Source: Salinibacterium sp. SWN167
GTDB taxonomy: Bacteria > Actinomycetota > Actinomycetes > Actinomycetales > Microbacteriaceae
Reading direction: 5' to 3'
DNA: 64,000 nt
Assembly: GCF_015864665.1 (NCBI RefSeq)
Contig: NZ_JADYWU010000001.1
Coordinates: forward strand, 372,001 to 436,000
Shown: positions 15,665 through 26,100 of the stretch, in pieces
Layout of the letters: the number at the start of each line of letters is the position of its first letter
Position numbering within the stretch: the first letter of the stretch is position 1
The notes under the pieces: model-generated
Seen by the model: only the letters and a program-made list of their open reading frames with translations
Told to the model about the DNA's origin: nothing
Databases searched by the model: none
Made by a program: the position numbers and the translations under genes

Positions 15665-16514
15665 GGATCTGTTCCTCTCCTCGCGACCGCTCAGCTGGGT
15701 CAACACGGCCTTCCCTTTTGCGGCCGCGTACTACCTGACCACCGGCGCCATCGACCTCACGTTCGTACTCGGCACCATCTTCTTCCTCGTGCCCTACAAC
15801 TTGGCGATGTACGGCATCAACGACGTTTTCGACTACGAGTCCGACCTGCGCAACCCGCGCAAGGGAGGAGTCGAGGGTGCGCTTCTCGACCCGCGGATGC
15901 ACCGGCCCACGCTCATCGCCGCCGCCGTCACGACCATCCCGTTCCTGATCTATCTCGTGGTGGTCGGTAACCCTCTCTCGTGGCTCGTGCTACTGATCAG
16001 CATGTTTGCGGTCGTCGCCTATTCGGCCAAGGGTTTGCGCTTCAAGGAGCGCCCGTTCCTTGACTCGCTCACCTCGAGCACCCACTTTGTCTCGCCCGCG
16101 ATTTACGCGCTCGTTCTCGCCGGTGCCGTTTTTACGCCGCAGCTCTGGGCGGTACTGGGAGCTTTCTTCCTCTGGGGGATCGCCTCGCACGCCTTCGGAG
16201 CGGTGCAAGATGTGCTTGCCGACCGCGCGGCAGCCATCTCGTCCATCGCGACCGTCATTGGGGCGCGAGCCACCACCCGCTTCGCCGTTGTCGCGTACTT
16301 GGCCGGCGGCATCCTGCTGCTGTTTGCTGATTGGCCCGGCCCGCCCGCGGCGCTCCTCGTACTGCCCTATGCGGCCATGTGCGCACGATTCTGGAACATC
16401 ACGGATGCCACCGCCGAGTCAGCGAACCGTGGCTGGAAGAACTTTCTGGCCCTCAACTTCATCACCGGGTTCTTCGTGACGATGCTGCTCATCTGGTGGG
16501 TGTTCATCCGCTAG
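15657..16514 (+). CDS. crtEb: Lycopene elongase / UbiA-type prenyltransferase
   Basis: The 285-residue membrane protein of the UbiA superfamily has the first Asp-rich motif in GINDVFDYESD (near residue 58) and a second, weaker one around GAVQDVLADRAA, with eight or nine spans. It would add C5 prenyl units to lycopene to give C45/C50 carotenoids such as flavuxanthin, which the cyclase then closes. The ATG at 15657 overlaps the crtYf stop by 8 bases. This is the last gene of the operon, facing the rml operon tail-to-tail 26 bases away. Confidence 0.9.
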   Translation: MLKDLFLSSRPLSWVNTAFPFAAAYYLTTGAIDLTFVLGTIFFLVPYNLAMYGINDVFDYESDLRNPRKGGVEGALLDPRMHRPTLIAAAVTTIPFLIYLVVVGNPLSWLVLLISMFAVVAYSAKGLRFKERPFLDSLTSSTHFVSPAIYALVLAGAVFTPQLWAVLGAFFLWGIASHAFGAVQDVLADRAAAISSIATVIGARATTRFAVVAYLAGGILLLFADWPGPPAALLVLPYAAMCARFWNITDATAESANRGWKNFLALNFITGFFVTMLLIWWVFIR

Positions 16515-16540
16515 CTTCTGGTTATCGCAGCGCTGAAGCT

Positions 16541-17929
16541 CTAATCCCGCACGCCACCACGGCCCAGATATTCTCTGAGCGCAACATCAGCATCCCGCGC
16601 CCTGAAGCCGGTGGCCTCAATCTTGGTGAGGTCGAGCACACTATTGAGTGGTCGAGGAGCGCCCTGAGCTGTGGCGAAATACTCGGCCGATTCGACTCCG
16701 GTCACGCGAGCTGCGTCGTGACCGGTCAGCTCAAAGATCCGTTGGGCTATGGCGGCCCACGATTGTGGCTGGCCCGCATTGGTCACGTTGTAGGTTCCAA
16801 ACGCTGCGCGAGTAGCAATCAGATGGCGGATGCCCGCTGCGAGATCACTCGCAAAAGTGAGCCGCCCGACCTGGTCGTTGACCACGGACGGAGAGCTGCC
16901 GCGCTCGGCAAGGGAGGCCATGGTGCGCACGAAGTTGGCTCCTTCGCCGATGATCCAACTGGTGCGCACGATGTAGTGCCGCGGTACGGTCGAGACGATG
17001 GCGTCTGCCGCTGCCTTCGTTTGCCCATAGACGTTAAGCGGTGACGCCGGCTCCGTCTCCGGGTGCGGTGCGGTTGTGCCATCGAAGACGTAGTCGCTGG
17101 AGATGTGGATGAGGGTCAGGCGATGCTCCGTCGCAATGCGAGCAAGGGCTGCCGTGGCGGTCACGTTGATAGCCCATGCTGCGGCACGACCTTGTGCCGT
17201 TTCGGCGGCATCCACTGCGGTGTAGGCGGCGGCGTTGATCACGACGTCGTAGTCGGGCCAATGGATGTGGTCGAAGCATCCGCTGTCGCTGAGGTCAATG
17301 TGGTCACGAGTCGCAAACTCGGCTGTCGGTATCGTTTCGCGGAGTGCCGTGCCCAGCTGGCCTGCCGCTCCAAGCACCAGTGTTCTGCGAGGAGCGAGGG
17401 GGGCTACCGCCGTGAGCCGCGGATGCGACCGGTCCTTGTCGCTGAGTTCGGCATCCTGCAGGGGGATCGGCCAGTCGACGGCAATGCTCTCGTCGGCAAG
17501 GTTGAGGAAGGTGTAGCTGGCGCTGGAGCTCCAGTGCTCGTTGACGAGATAGCTATAGGCGGTGTCAGGCTCAAGTGTTTGGTAGGCATTGCCGACGCCG
17601 CGGGGAATGTAGATGGCGCGTGCCGCGTCGAGCTCCGCGGTAAATACTGTGCCGAACGTGGCGCCAGCACGGAGGTCGACCCAAGCTCCAAAAATGCGTC
17701 CTGTGGCAACCGACACGAGTTTGTCCCACGGTTCAGCGTGGATGCCACGAGTCGTTCCGATGGCGCCGTTGAAGGAGATGTTGTGTTGCACTGGGCCAAA
17801 GTCAGGAAGCCCAGCAGCGATCATTTTTTCGCGCTGCCAGTTCTCTTTGAACCAGCCACGATTGTCGCCGTGCACCGGCAGCTCTAGCAGCAGCAGTCCG
17901 GGGATAGGGGTCTCTGTAACGTGGGGCAT
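16541..17929 (-). CDS. rmlCD: Fused dTDP-4-dehydrorhamnose 3,5-epimerase and reductase (RmlC-RmlD)
   Basis: The 462-residue protein joins two enzymes. Residues about 1-185 are RmlC: GDNRGWFKENW, GTTRGIHAEPWDK with the catalytic His, and YIPRGVGNAYQTLEP. Residues about 195-455 are RmlD: an NAD(P)-binding GAAGQLG, SSDYVFDG, and the catalytic YGQTK. Together they turn dTDP-4-keto-6-deoxyglucose into dTDP-L-rhamnose. The ATG at 17929 is two bases after the rmlB stop, and the protein aligns from MPHVTETPIPG, so a longer 18010 start that would run into rmlB is rejected. Last gene of the rmlA-rmlB-rmlCD operon. Confidence 0.9.
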   Translation of the reverse strand: MPHVTETPIPGLLLLELPVHGDNRGWFKENWQREKMIAAGLPDFGPVQHNISFNGAIGTTRGIHAEPWDKLVSVATGRIFGAWVDLRAGATFGTVFTAELDAARAIYIPRGVGNAYQTLEPDTAYSYLVNEHWSSSASYTFLNLADESIAVDWPIPLQDAELSDKDRSHPRLTAVAPLAPRRTLVLGAAGQLGTALRETIPTAEFATRDHIDLSDSGCFDHIHWPDYDVVINAAAYTAVDAAETAQGRAAAWAINVTATAALARIATEHRLTLIHISSDYVFDGTTAPHPETEPASPLNVYGQTKAAADAIVSTVPRHYIVRTSWIIGEGANFVRTMASLAERGSSPSVVNDQVGRLTFASDLAAGIRHLIATRAAFGTYNVTNAGQPQSWAAIAQRIFELTGHDAARVTGVESAEYFATAQGAPRPLNSVLDLTKIEATGFRARDADVALREYLGRGGVRD

Positions 17930-17931
17930 CG

Positions 17932-19805
<1,874 letters not shown>

Positions 19806-19866
19806 GAACCCAGTATTGTGCGCCAGCTGTACATCGCCTAGCGCTTTACAGGATTGGTCCGCAGTC

Positions 19867-20316
19867 CTACTGGTTCTGAACGGTGAGGTTTTTGGCCATG
19901 GTCTCGAGCACTGTGACTGTGGTCTCGTATTGCTCAGGGGTGACGCCTTCAGTCGCCTTTTGGCGGCCCGCGGCGATCACGACGGTGAGGCGGTCGACAA
20001 CAACACGGCCGCGATCGGTGAGTTCAAACAGTGCGCCGTCGGTTGTGAGCCACTCGCTCTCGACAAGTTCATTGAGCGACTCGAGCGACGTGGTGTGCAA
20101 CCCCTGCGTCGGGGGCACAGCGCCGTTTGCGCGGTCTAAGAACGGCGCGATTTCGATGTCGAGAAGCTCGACACCGGCAGCGCCTTTCGACAGCACAGTG
20201 AGCAGTTGCCATTGGCGGCGAGTAATTCCGTGCTCTTCGAGGGTGGTGGCGAAGAGCTCATCAATGATGCGATCGACGAGCTTCACCCAGTAACTGATGG
20301 GTTGTTGCGTGTCCAT
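19867..20316 (-). CDS. MarR-type winged-helix regulator
   Basis: This 149-residue protein has the helical N-terminus, [16 protein letters not shown] helix-turn-helix and a beta wing ([18 protein letters not shown]) of MarR-like regulators. Target unknown. A longer in-frame start at 20448 exists but runs into the preceding gene with unlike sequence. The ATG at 20316 has TACTGT six bases before it. It lies 28 bases after the PEP-mutase-like gene in the same direction, so some readthrough is possible. Confidence 0.75.
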   Translation of the reverse strand: MDTQQPISYWVKLVDRIIDELFATTLEEHGITRRQWQLLTVLSKGAAGVELLDIEIAPFLDRANGAVPPTQGLHTTSLESLNELVESEWLTTDGALFELTDRGRVVVDRLTVVIAAGRQKATEGVTPEQYETTVTVLETMAKNLTVQNQ

Positions 20317-20322
20317 AATCCG

Positions 20323-20328
20323 ACAGTA
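20323..20328 (-). promoter_or_regulatory. -10 element TACTGT of a leaderless promoter
   Basis: On the minus strand TACTGT, six bases, then the ATG at 20316. GAGGAG lies directly upstream of it, but its 12-base distance from the ATG makes it a poor ribosome-binding site. Confidence 0.45.
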
Positions 20329-20344
20329 CTCCTCGTGCCGCGAA

Positions 20345-21148
20345 TTAGTAGACGAAACCGAGTTCTTCGGGGTAGTCGCCCAGAGCAGTGAGCTGGGTAG
20401 CCGCCTGCTGCAGGTGAGACAGGGTGAGACCGAGCGTGCGCGGTCCAAAGCTCACGCGAGCTACGCCGAGCTCGGCGAGAGTTTTTAGCGGCACATATCC
20501 TGTTCCGCCAATCACCGAAATGGGCCCATCGATCTGAGCGATCGCTTGGGCGACCATTTGCTCGTTAGTGAGGCCGAGAACGAAAATGCAGTCGGCGCCA
20601 GCGGCAAGGTAGGTGTTTGCGCGGGCGACCATGTCATCCCATTCGCCGCCACCGGCCAACACATCAACGCGGGCGTTGATCGCGATGGGCACACCGGTAG
20701 CGTCGCCAGCTGCGCGGGCCGCAGCGACCCGTGCAGCAGCGTGGTCGAGGTCGAACAGCGGAGCTTTGGCCGGGCCCGAGCTGTCTTCGATGTTCAGCCC
20801 AGCAGCGCCAGCCGCGATCAATCGTTCGACGTTTACTTGCACGCCGTCGGCATCCGGCGAGTAGCCCTTTTCGAAGTCCACCGAGACGGGGATTTCGACG
20901 GCAGTACAGATAATGGATGCCGCCTCGATGGCCTGATCAACGGTGAGGCCTTCGCCGTCGGAAACTCCGCGGGCGAAACTCACGGCATGGCTTGCGGTGG
21001 CAAGGGCGCGAACGCCGGGAGCCTCGGCAACCACGCGGGCGGTGATGGCATCCCACACGTTGGAGACAATCAGGGGCGTGCCAGGGATGTGGAGTGAGCG
21101 GAGAAGTTCGGCGCGGGCGGCGGGGGAGCTGGGGGCGATTTCAGTCAT
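20345..21148 (-). CDS. PEP mutase / isocitrate lyase superfamily protein
   Basis: The 267-residue TIM-barrel protein fits the COG2513-like group: LIVSNVWDAITARVV near the N-terminus, VSFARGVSDGEGLT, PVSVDFEKGYSPDADGVQV and GLNIEDSSG. It lacks the Lys-Lys-Cys-Gly-His loop of isocitrate lyase, so isocitrate cleavage is unlikely. Members act on C-C or P-C bonds of 2-hydroxy or 2-oxo acids such as 2-methylisocitrate, dimethylmalate or phosphonopyruvate; the actual substrate is unknown. The start at 21148 follows GGGAG; a GTG at 21181 is possible. It lies 76 bases from the MFS gene's stop. Confidence 0.8.
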   Translation of the reverse strand: MTEIAPSSPAARAELLRSLHIPGTPLIVSNVWDAITARVVAEAPGVRALATASHAVSFARGVSDGEGLTVDQAIEAASIICTAVEIPVSVDFEKGYSPDADGVQVNVERLIAAGAAGLNIEDSSGPAKAPLFDLDHAAARVAAARAAGDATGVPIAINARVDVLAGGGEWDDMVARANTYLAAGADCIFVLGLTNEQMVAQAIAQIDGPISVIGGTGYVPLKTLAELGVARVSFGPRTLGLTLSHLQQAATQLTALGDYPEELGFVY

Positions 21149-21224
21149 GCTCCCAGCATGCTCCGCGTGCGCGCTGGACACCAGTGAATTTCAGACGCGA
21201 CCAGCAAACTCTCGGCAACGCGAG

Positions 21225-22682
21225 CTAGTCGATCACTGACTGTTTCGCCTTCACCGGCAGCATCAGCACGAGGCCGGCGAGCAGCACGATCACGATTCCG
21301 ATGATGCCGTAGCGGGTGTCGCCGGTCATGGCGACGAAGAGCGTGAAGAGTCCAGGGGCGAGGAAGCTCACGGCGCGGCCAGTCGTGGCGTAGAGGCCGA
21401 AGATTTCGCCCTCGCGGCCGACTGGAGTAACGCGAGCGAGGAAGCTACGGCTTGCCGCCTGCACCGGTCCGACGAACAGTGTCAGGAAGAGGCCAGCGAT
21501 CCAGAACCCGGTTTGGGCATCGCCGACGAAAAGCACCGCGAGGCCGGCGAGCACGAGGCCGATGAGAGAGCCGATGATCACATTCTTAGCCCCAAGCTTG
21601 TCGTCGAGCCATCCGCCTACAAAGGTTCCGATGCCAGCGACGAGGTTGGCGGCGACGGCGAAGTAGATGACCTCGCTCGGGCTGAAGCCAAACACCTGCG
21701 CCGCAATGATCGCGCCGAACGTGAAGACGGCGGCGAGGCCATCACGGAACACCGCGCTCGCGAGCAAGAACATGAGAACCTGCGGGCTCTTCTTGGCGAG
21801 GGTCTTGATAGTGCCGAAGAGCTTGGCGTAGCTGCCGAAGAAGCTCACGCGGTTCTCGCGGGCGCCAGCAGGAATCTCGGGCACTGCAATCAGCACGGGG
21901 ATGGCGAAGATCGCGAACCACACCGCGGAGGCAAGCACGGCGTACCGCACATCGAGCGCACCGCCATCAGCGCCGAAGGGCACATTGAGCAGACCGTTAC
22001 CGGTTTCGCTTCCAAAGTTCTGAATAAACAGCACGAGCAGGACGATCAGCAGCACGATTCCGCCGATGTAGCCGAGCCCCCAACCGAACCCAGAGACGCG
22101 GCCCACTGTCTTAGGGGTGGACACCTGCACGAGCATCGCGTTGTAGTTGACGCTCGCAAACTCAAAGAAGATATTGCCAGCCGCGAGGAGTGCGGCGCCC
22201 AGATAGATATACGACGGCACGGGCACCACGAAGAACATGGCACCCATTGCGACCACAACGAGGCCTGTATTAATAGCAAGCCACAATTTTCGGCGACCGG
22301 AACCATCCGAACGTTGACCCAAAATGGGAGCGAGGACGGCGACGAGGATGCCCGCAATGGTGAGTGCGCCCGAGATGATGGTGGTGTTGTTGGCTTTGGC
22401 CAGAACGAGCGCCGGGTTCTTGTCATCGTCGGCCGCTGCGGCCACGATCTCGGGGTCAATGAATAGACCACTCGCCAGGTACGTACTGAAGACGAAGGTT
22501 GTGACGACCGCGTTGAAGGCTGCGGAGCCCCAATCCCAGAGCGCCCACGCGCGCACGCGGCTCTTGGGGATCGGTGAATCAGCGAGGAGTCCCTGCCCGA
22601 CAGTGCCGATTGCTCGCGTGTTCGAGACGCGCGGAACAGCAGGCACGCTAGGGACGTCGTTGTCGGGAGTCTTGTCCGTCAT
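21225..22682 (-). CDS. MFS transporter, Atg22/UMF1-like
   Basis: The 485-residue protein has about twelve predicted membrane spans, a hydrophilic N-terminal tail of about 45 residues, and the ALWDWGSAAFNAVVTTFVFS first span typical of the Atg22-like (UMF1) group, plus GQRSDGSGRRKLW between spans 2 and 3. Vacuolar Atg22 exports amino acids; bacterial substrates are not established. Its promoter appears leaderless. No partner genes are obvious. Confidence 0.85.
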   Translation of the reverse strand: MTDKTPDNDVPSVPAVPRVSNTRAIGTVGQGLLADSPIPKSRVRAWALWDWGSAAFNAVVTTFVFSTYLASGLFIDPEIVAAAADDDKNPALVLAKANNTTIISGALTIAGILVAVLAPILGQRSDGSGRRKLWLAINTGLVVVAMGAMFFVVPVPSYIYLGAALLAAGNIFFEFASVNYNAMLVQVSTPKTVGRVSGFGWGLGYIGGIVLLIVLLVLFIQNFGSETGNGLLNVPFGADGGALDVRYAVLASAVWFAIFAIPVLIAVPEIPAGARENRVSFFGSYAKLFGTIKTLAKKSPQVLMFLLASAVFRDGLAAVFTFGAIIAAQVFGFSPSEVIYFAVAANLVAGIGTFVGGWLDDKLGAKNVIIGSLIGLVLAGLAVLFVGDAQTGFWIAGLFLTLFVGPVQAASRSFLARVTPVGREGEIFGLYATTGRAVSFLAPGLFTLFVAMTGDTRYGIIGIVIVLLAGLVLMLPVKAKQSVID

Positions 22683-22688
22683 GCGAAC

Positions 22689-22694
22689 AGGCTA
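22689..22694 (-). promoter_or_regulatory. -10 element TAGCCT of a leaderless promoter
   Basis: TAGCCT on the minus strand precedes the ATG at 22682 by six bases. No Shine-Dalgarno sequence is present. Confidence 0.5.
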
Positions 22695-22987
22695 GTGGTG
22701 TGCGGTAAACAATGGGGGCTGAAGTTGCGATGCGCGTGTTGGGCTGCCCAATTCTTCACGAAATCAGCGTCGCAAGCTAGACCACTTGCCGGTCGTTGGG
22801 GTGCCCGCGGCGGTGAGCGGAGCCTCGGCGATGGGCATTGTTCGTCGGCAGTCGTCCCGGCGCTCTTAGGCTCCGCCCGATGCCAGATTGTGAGAGATAG
22901 TCGCGTGATTCAGGGGAAGTTGTGCGGTTTTGTCACAAGAGACATTTCGAATCAATGTGAAGATTTCGGTATCAATGAGGACAATTC

Positions 22988-23025
22988 GGGGTACGTTTAA
23001 CGAAGTAGACGTCTTCGTATACCCC
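22988..23025 (+). promoter_or_regulatory. Hairpin upstream of surface protein 1
   Basis: GGGGTA (22988-22993) pairs with TACCCC (23020-23025), and CGAAG (23001-23005) with CTTCG (23013-23017), leaving TAGACGT at the apex. The core GTAGACG-T-CTTC recurs as GTAGACGCTTC inside the hairpin upstream of surface protein 2 (30574-30584). Confidence 0.5.
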
Positions 23026-23181
23026 ATCACCCGGGTTTGTCGAATGGTCTAGTCGTGTTCGATGCGGAGATCTGGCCGTGTCGGGACGTCCCGACTTCAG
23101 CCCGTGCATTTCTGCCCTCTCACGACGGTGGATCTGTTTGATCTCTGTGATCAAATCACCCGCAATGTAAGGCCATTACCT

Positions 23182-26100
23182 GTGAAGCTTTTTCTCCGCC
23201 CACTGCTCGTCGCCGCGTTAATCGCAGCGAGTGTCACCGTTCCCGTCACTGCTGCAAGTGCGGCAGGCAACCCCGACGTGCAGCTTGATCGTGAGGTGAG
23301 CGCCTCCACTCTGTACGGCAGTGATGTCTCGGTCACGCTCTCGGCGCAGCAGTCATCGGTCCCGGCGATCAACGCCTACAACCTAACTTTCACTGACATT
23401 CTGCCGGTGGGCGCTACGCTGACCGACTCGACTTACCCCGTGAGTGAACAGATCCTGTTGTCGGATGGAACGACCAAGGTCATTTGGAGCAACGTCGCTG
23501 ACCTTTCAGCGGGCATCGTGGTGCCGCTGACCTACTCCTTTGCGTATGACCTTGTCAGCTATGACGTGGATGACTCCTTCACGAGCACCGCTGAAGCCTT
23601 CGTCAACTCCAACCCTCGCATCGTCGATGAGTTCGATCCCGTCACCGGCGAGGTTGACGAAGCCACTCGCACCGGCTGGGATACGGCAACCTCCACCACT
23701 ACGTTGGTGCCGTTCGAGCTCAAGAAGCGCGAACCGAGTACCGAGGGGGAACTCCAGCGCGGCGTTCACGACAACAAAACGGTCTACACGCTCGAAATCA
23801 CCAACAACAGCGTTAATGACAGCACCAATTTTTCGATCGTTGACTACCTTCCGGCCGGTCTCGAATTCCTCGGATGCTCCAACCAGGACAACACGACCGC
23901 AACCGTCGAGGAGTACGCCGGTTCCGGTCGCATCGACGACACCCCGTTGCCGGCTGCTGTTGATTGCAACGGTTTCGTCCCCACGTCTTCGACGGTGACC
24001 GTTGACCCCGACGGAGCGGGTCCGCTCCCTAACGCTGTTTACACGAGGGTTGAGTGGTCCTCTCTAGGCACTATCGCCGCCGGCGCGACGCTGACCATTA
24101 AGTACGCCGCCGCTATCCCGCTGCGGGAGAACGAAGCATCCGCGCTCAACGCCACCGCGAACCTCGACAACAACACGGGTCCACTCACCGAAGAAGAGCA
24201 GCAACTCAAGAACTACGCGGTTGCCACGGGAACCTACGGGGCGTCGGTATACACCGATGACGACACGGCGACAGTGACTGCCGAAGACGTCGCCATTCAG
24301 AAGTCCGTCGATCAGCCGGCCATCGCGCAGGGCGGTACGAGCATCTGGTCGCTTGACTTCCAGTCCTCGGAATACGCGCTATCCACGAGCATCCTTTCGG
24401 TGGTCGACACGATTCCGGATGGCCTCGACTACGTCGCGAGCTCGCTAACTCCTGAATCGGTAGTGACCAATGCCGACGGAACGATTACCGTCTCGTGGGA
24501 TGCGGCCGCGTTCGCAGGGGCATCCGCATCCGGCACGATCACTATTACGACGACAACACGCACTGCCTACCGCAACGGTGGTGGCCCGGTGAGTTCCAAC
24601 GACTCGTGGACGAACTCGGTCGCCCTCGTGGGGACCGCGGAAATCATCACGGACAGCGGAGCGAACACTTCGACCCTTCCTGTGATCGATGAGTCGAGTG
24701 CAGGCCAGACCGCGCAGGGTGTCAGCATAAACAAACGCGTCGCTCAGCCGTCGGACATTGCGACTACGTGTGGGGCTGAATCTGGTCTGGCCTTCAGCGA
24801 GACCGTTACTGGTCCGTTCCATCCCGGCGACCTCGTGTGTTACGAATTGACCGTTGACTTTCCCGGGATTCTCGACTCCCTCGAAGTTAGCGTGGCCGAC
24901 TTCTTGCCCGCCGGTTTCACCTATGAAGCTTTCGAGTACACCTCGGCCAGCACCTTGACGGCAGCCGATGGCATCGTCTTCTCCAATGACGCGGGCTCAC
25001 CTCTGCTCAACTGGAACGTGGGCGAGGTGGATGCCTCGGCCGAATTCCAGGTTCTTGTTTCTGCCAGAATCACCGATCCGGCGGCGATCACTGATGGTTC
25101 GATCACCGCGAACATCATGAAGATGACCTACAAGAACACCGCCGGCGATGTGTTCCAGCTGCGCGATCACGCGGACACACTTGTCGAGAAGCCGATCGTC
25201 GCTGTGGCCAAAGGCATCACAGAACTCAACACGAATCCCATCAGCGGCGCGCCCGTTGACACCCTCACGGTGCAGGCGACTGATCGGGTGACCTACTCCA
25301 TCACCGTGACCAACGAGGGAAGCCAAGCGGCCGAGAACATCTCGATCCGAGACAACCTGCCCGCGCTTCTGGAATGCTCCGACATTGAGAACATCAGCGA
25401 CGCCGGTGCGTGTGGTTCTCCGGCACCCGTGCGCTCCATTGAGTGGATCGTCCCTGGCCCCGTTGCTGCCGGTGGCAGCTACACCGTGACCTACGACGTG
25501 ATCACCCCGGCAGACTCGTCGCTGGGTGATGTGTTCCTCAACACCACCGGTGTTCGCAACTACGAAGGCGACACCAACAACGGCGACCCACAGGTCTACG
25601 TTCCCGAGAGCAATATCGATCCCACTCTCGAAGACGACGCGAACGGCGACGAGGCGACCGACACGGCGACCGCTAACGTCGACCGGCCCACCGTCGTGAA
25701 GACCGCGACGACCTCGATCGACGAGGGGGGAAACAACGCTGCTTCCGAAGCGACGACCGGCGAACTCATCACCTACACGGTGACCACCACAATTCCTGAG
25801 GGCGGAAGCGCTTACGAAAACCCAGCGGTAACCGACACGATCAGCGATGACCTCGAGATCGTGGGCACCCCGACCTTTACGGTGGGCGGCAGCGCCCCGC
25901 AGAACGCGACGGTAAGCGGCCAACTCGTCACGGCGCCGTTGGGGGCGACGTACACAAACGCGGCCAACAGCGGTGACGACCTTGTCGTGCTCACGATTGT
26001 CGTGCGCGTGCTCGATGCGAGCGGCCCCGTCCGTGGCGATGTTGTCTCCAATAACGCCACCTTCGCATGGGACCACGTCGATGGCTCGAGCGATTCCGGG

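Larger units (their letters stand above)
22683..23181. other. Long intergenic region with the 5' region of the first giant surface-protein gene
   Basis: No supported gene was found in these 499 bases. Open frames here have no family features or ribosome-binding sites. The right half holds the hairpin at 22988-23025 and a perfect 7-bp repeat TTTGATC-N5-GATCAAA at 23137-23155. It probably forms a long untranslated leader. Confidence 0.5.

Noticed and set aside
17063-17887. Plus-strand open frame opposite the rmlCD fusion
   Set aside because: It overlaps conserved active-site codons of the true gene and has no recognisable domain.
21513-22466. Open frame of 317 codons opposite the MFS gene
   Set aside because: The opposing frame encodes a convincing twelve-span transporter, while this product is a charged His/Asp/Glu/Arg-rich string.
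22695-23000. Small open frame in the gap before surface gene 1
   Set aside because: No ribosome-binding site, no leaderless -10 and no protein-like sequence.
24997-26076. Long minus-strand open frame inside giant gene 1
   Set aside because: High G+C and repeated Asp/Thr codons of the real gene leave the antisense frame open. The product has no family features.
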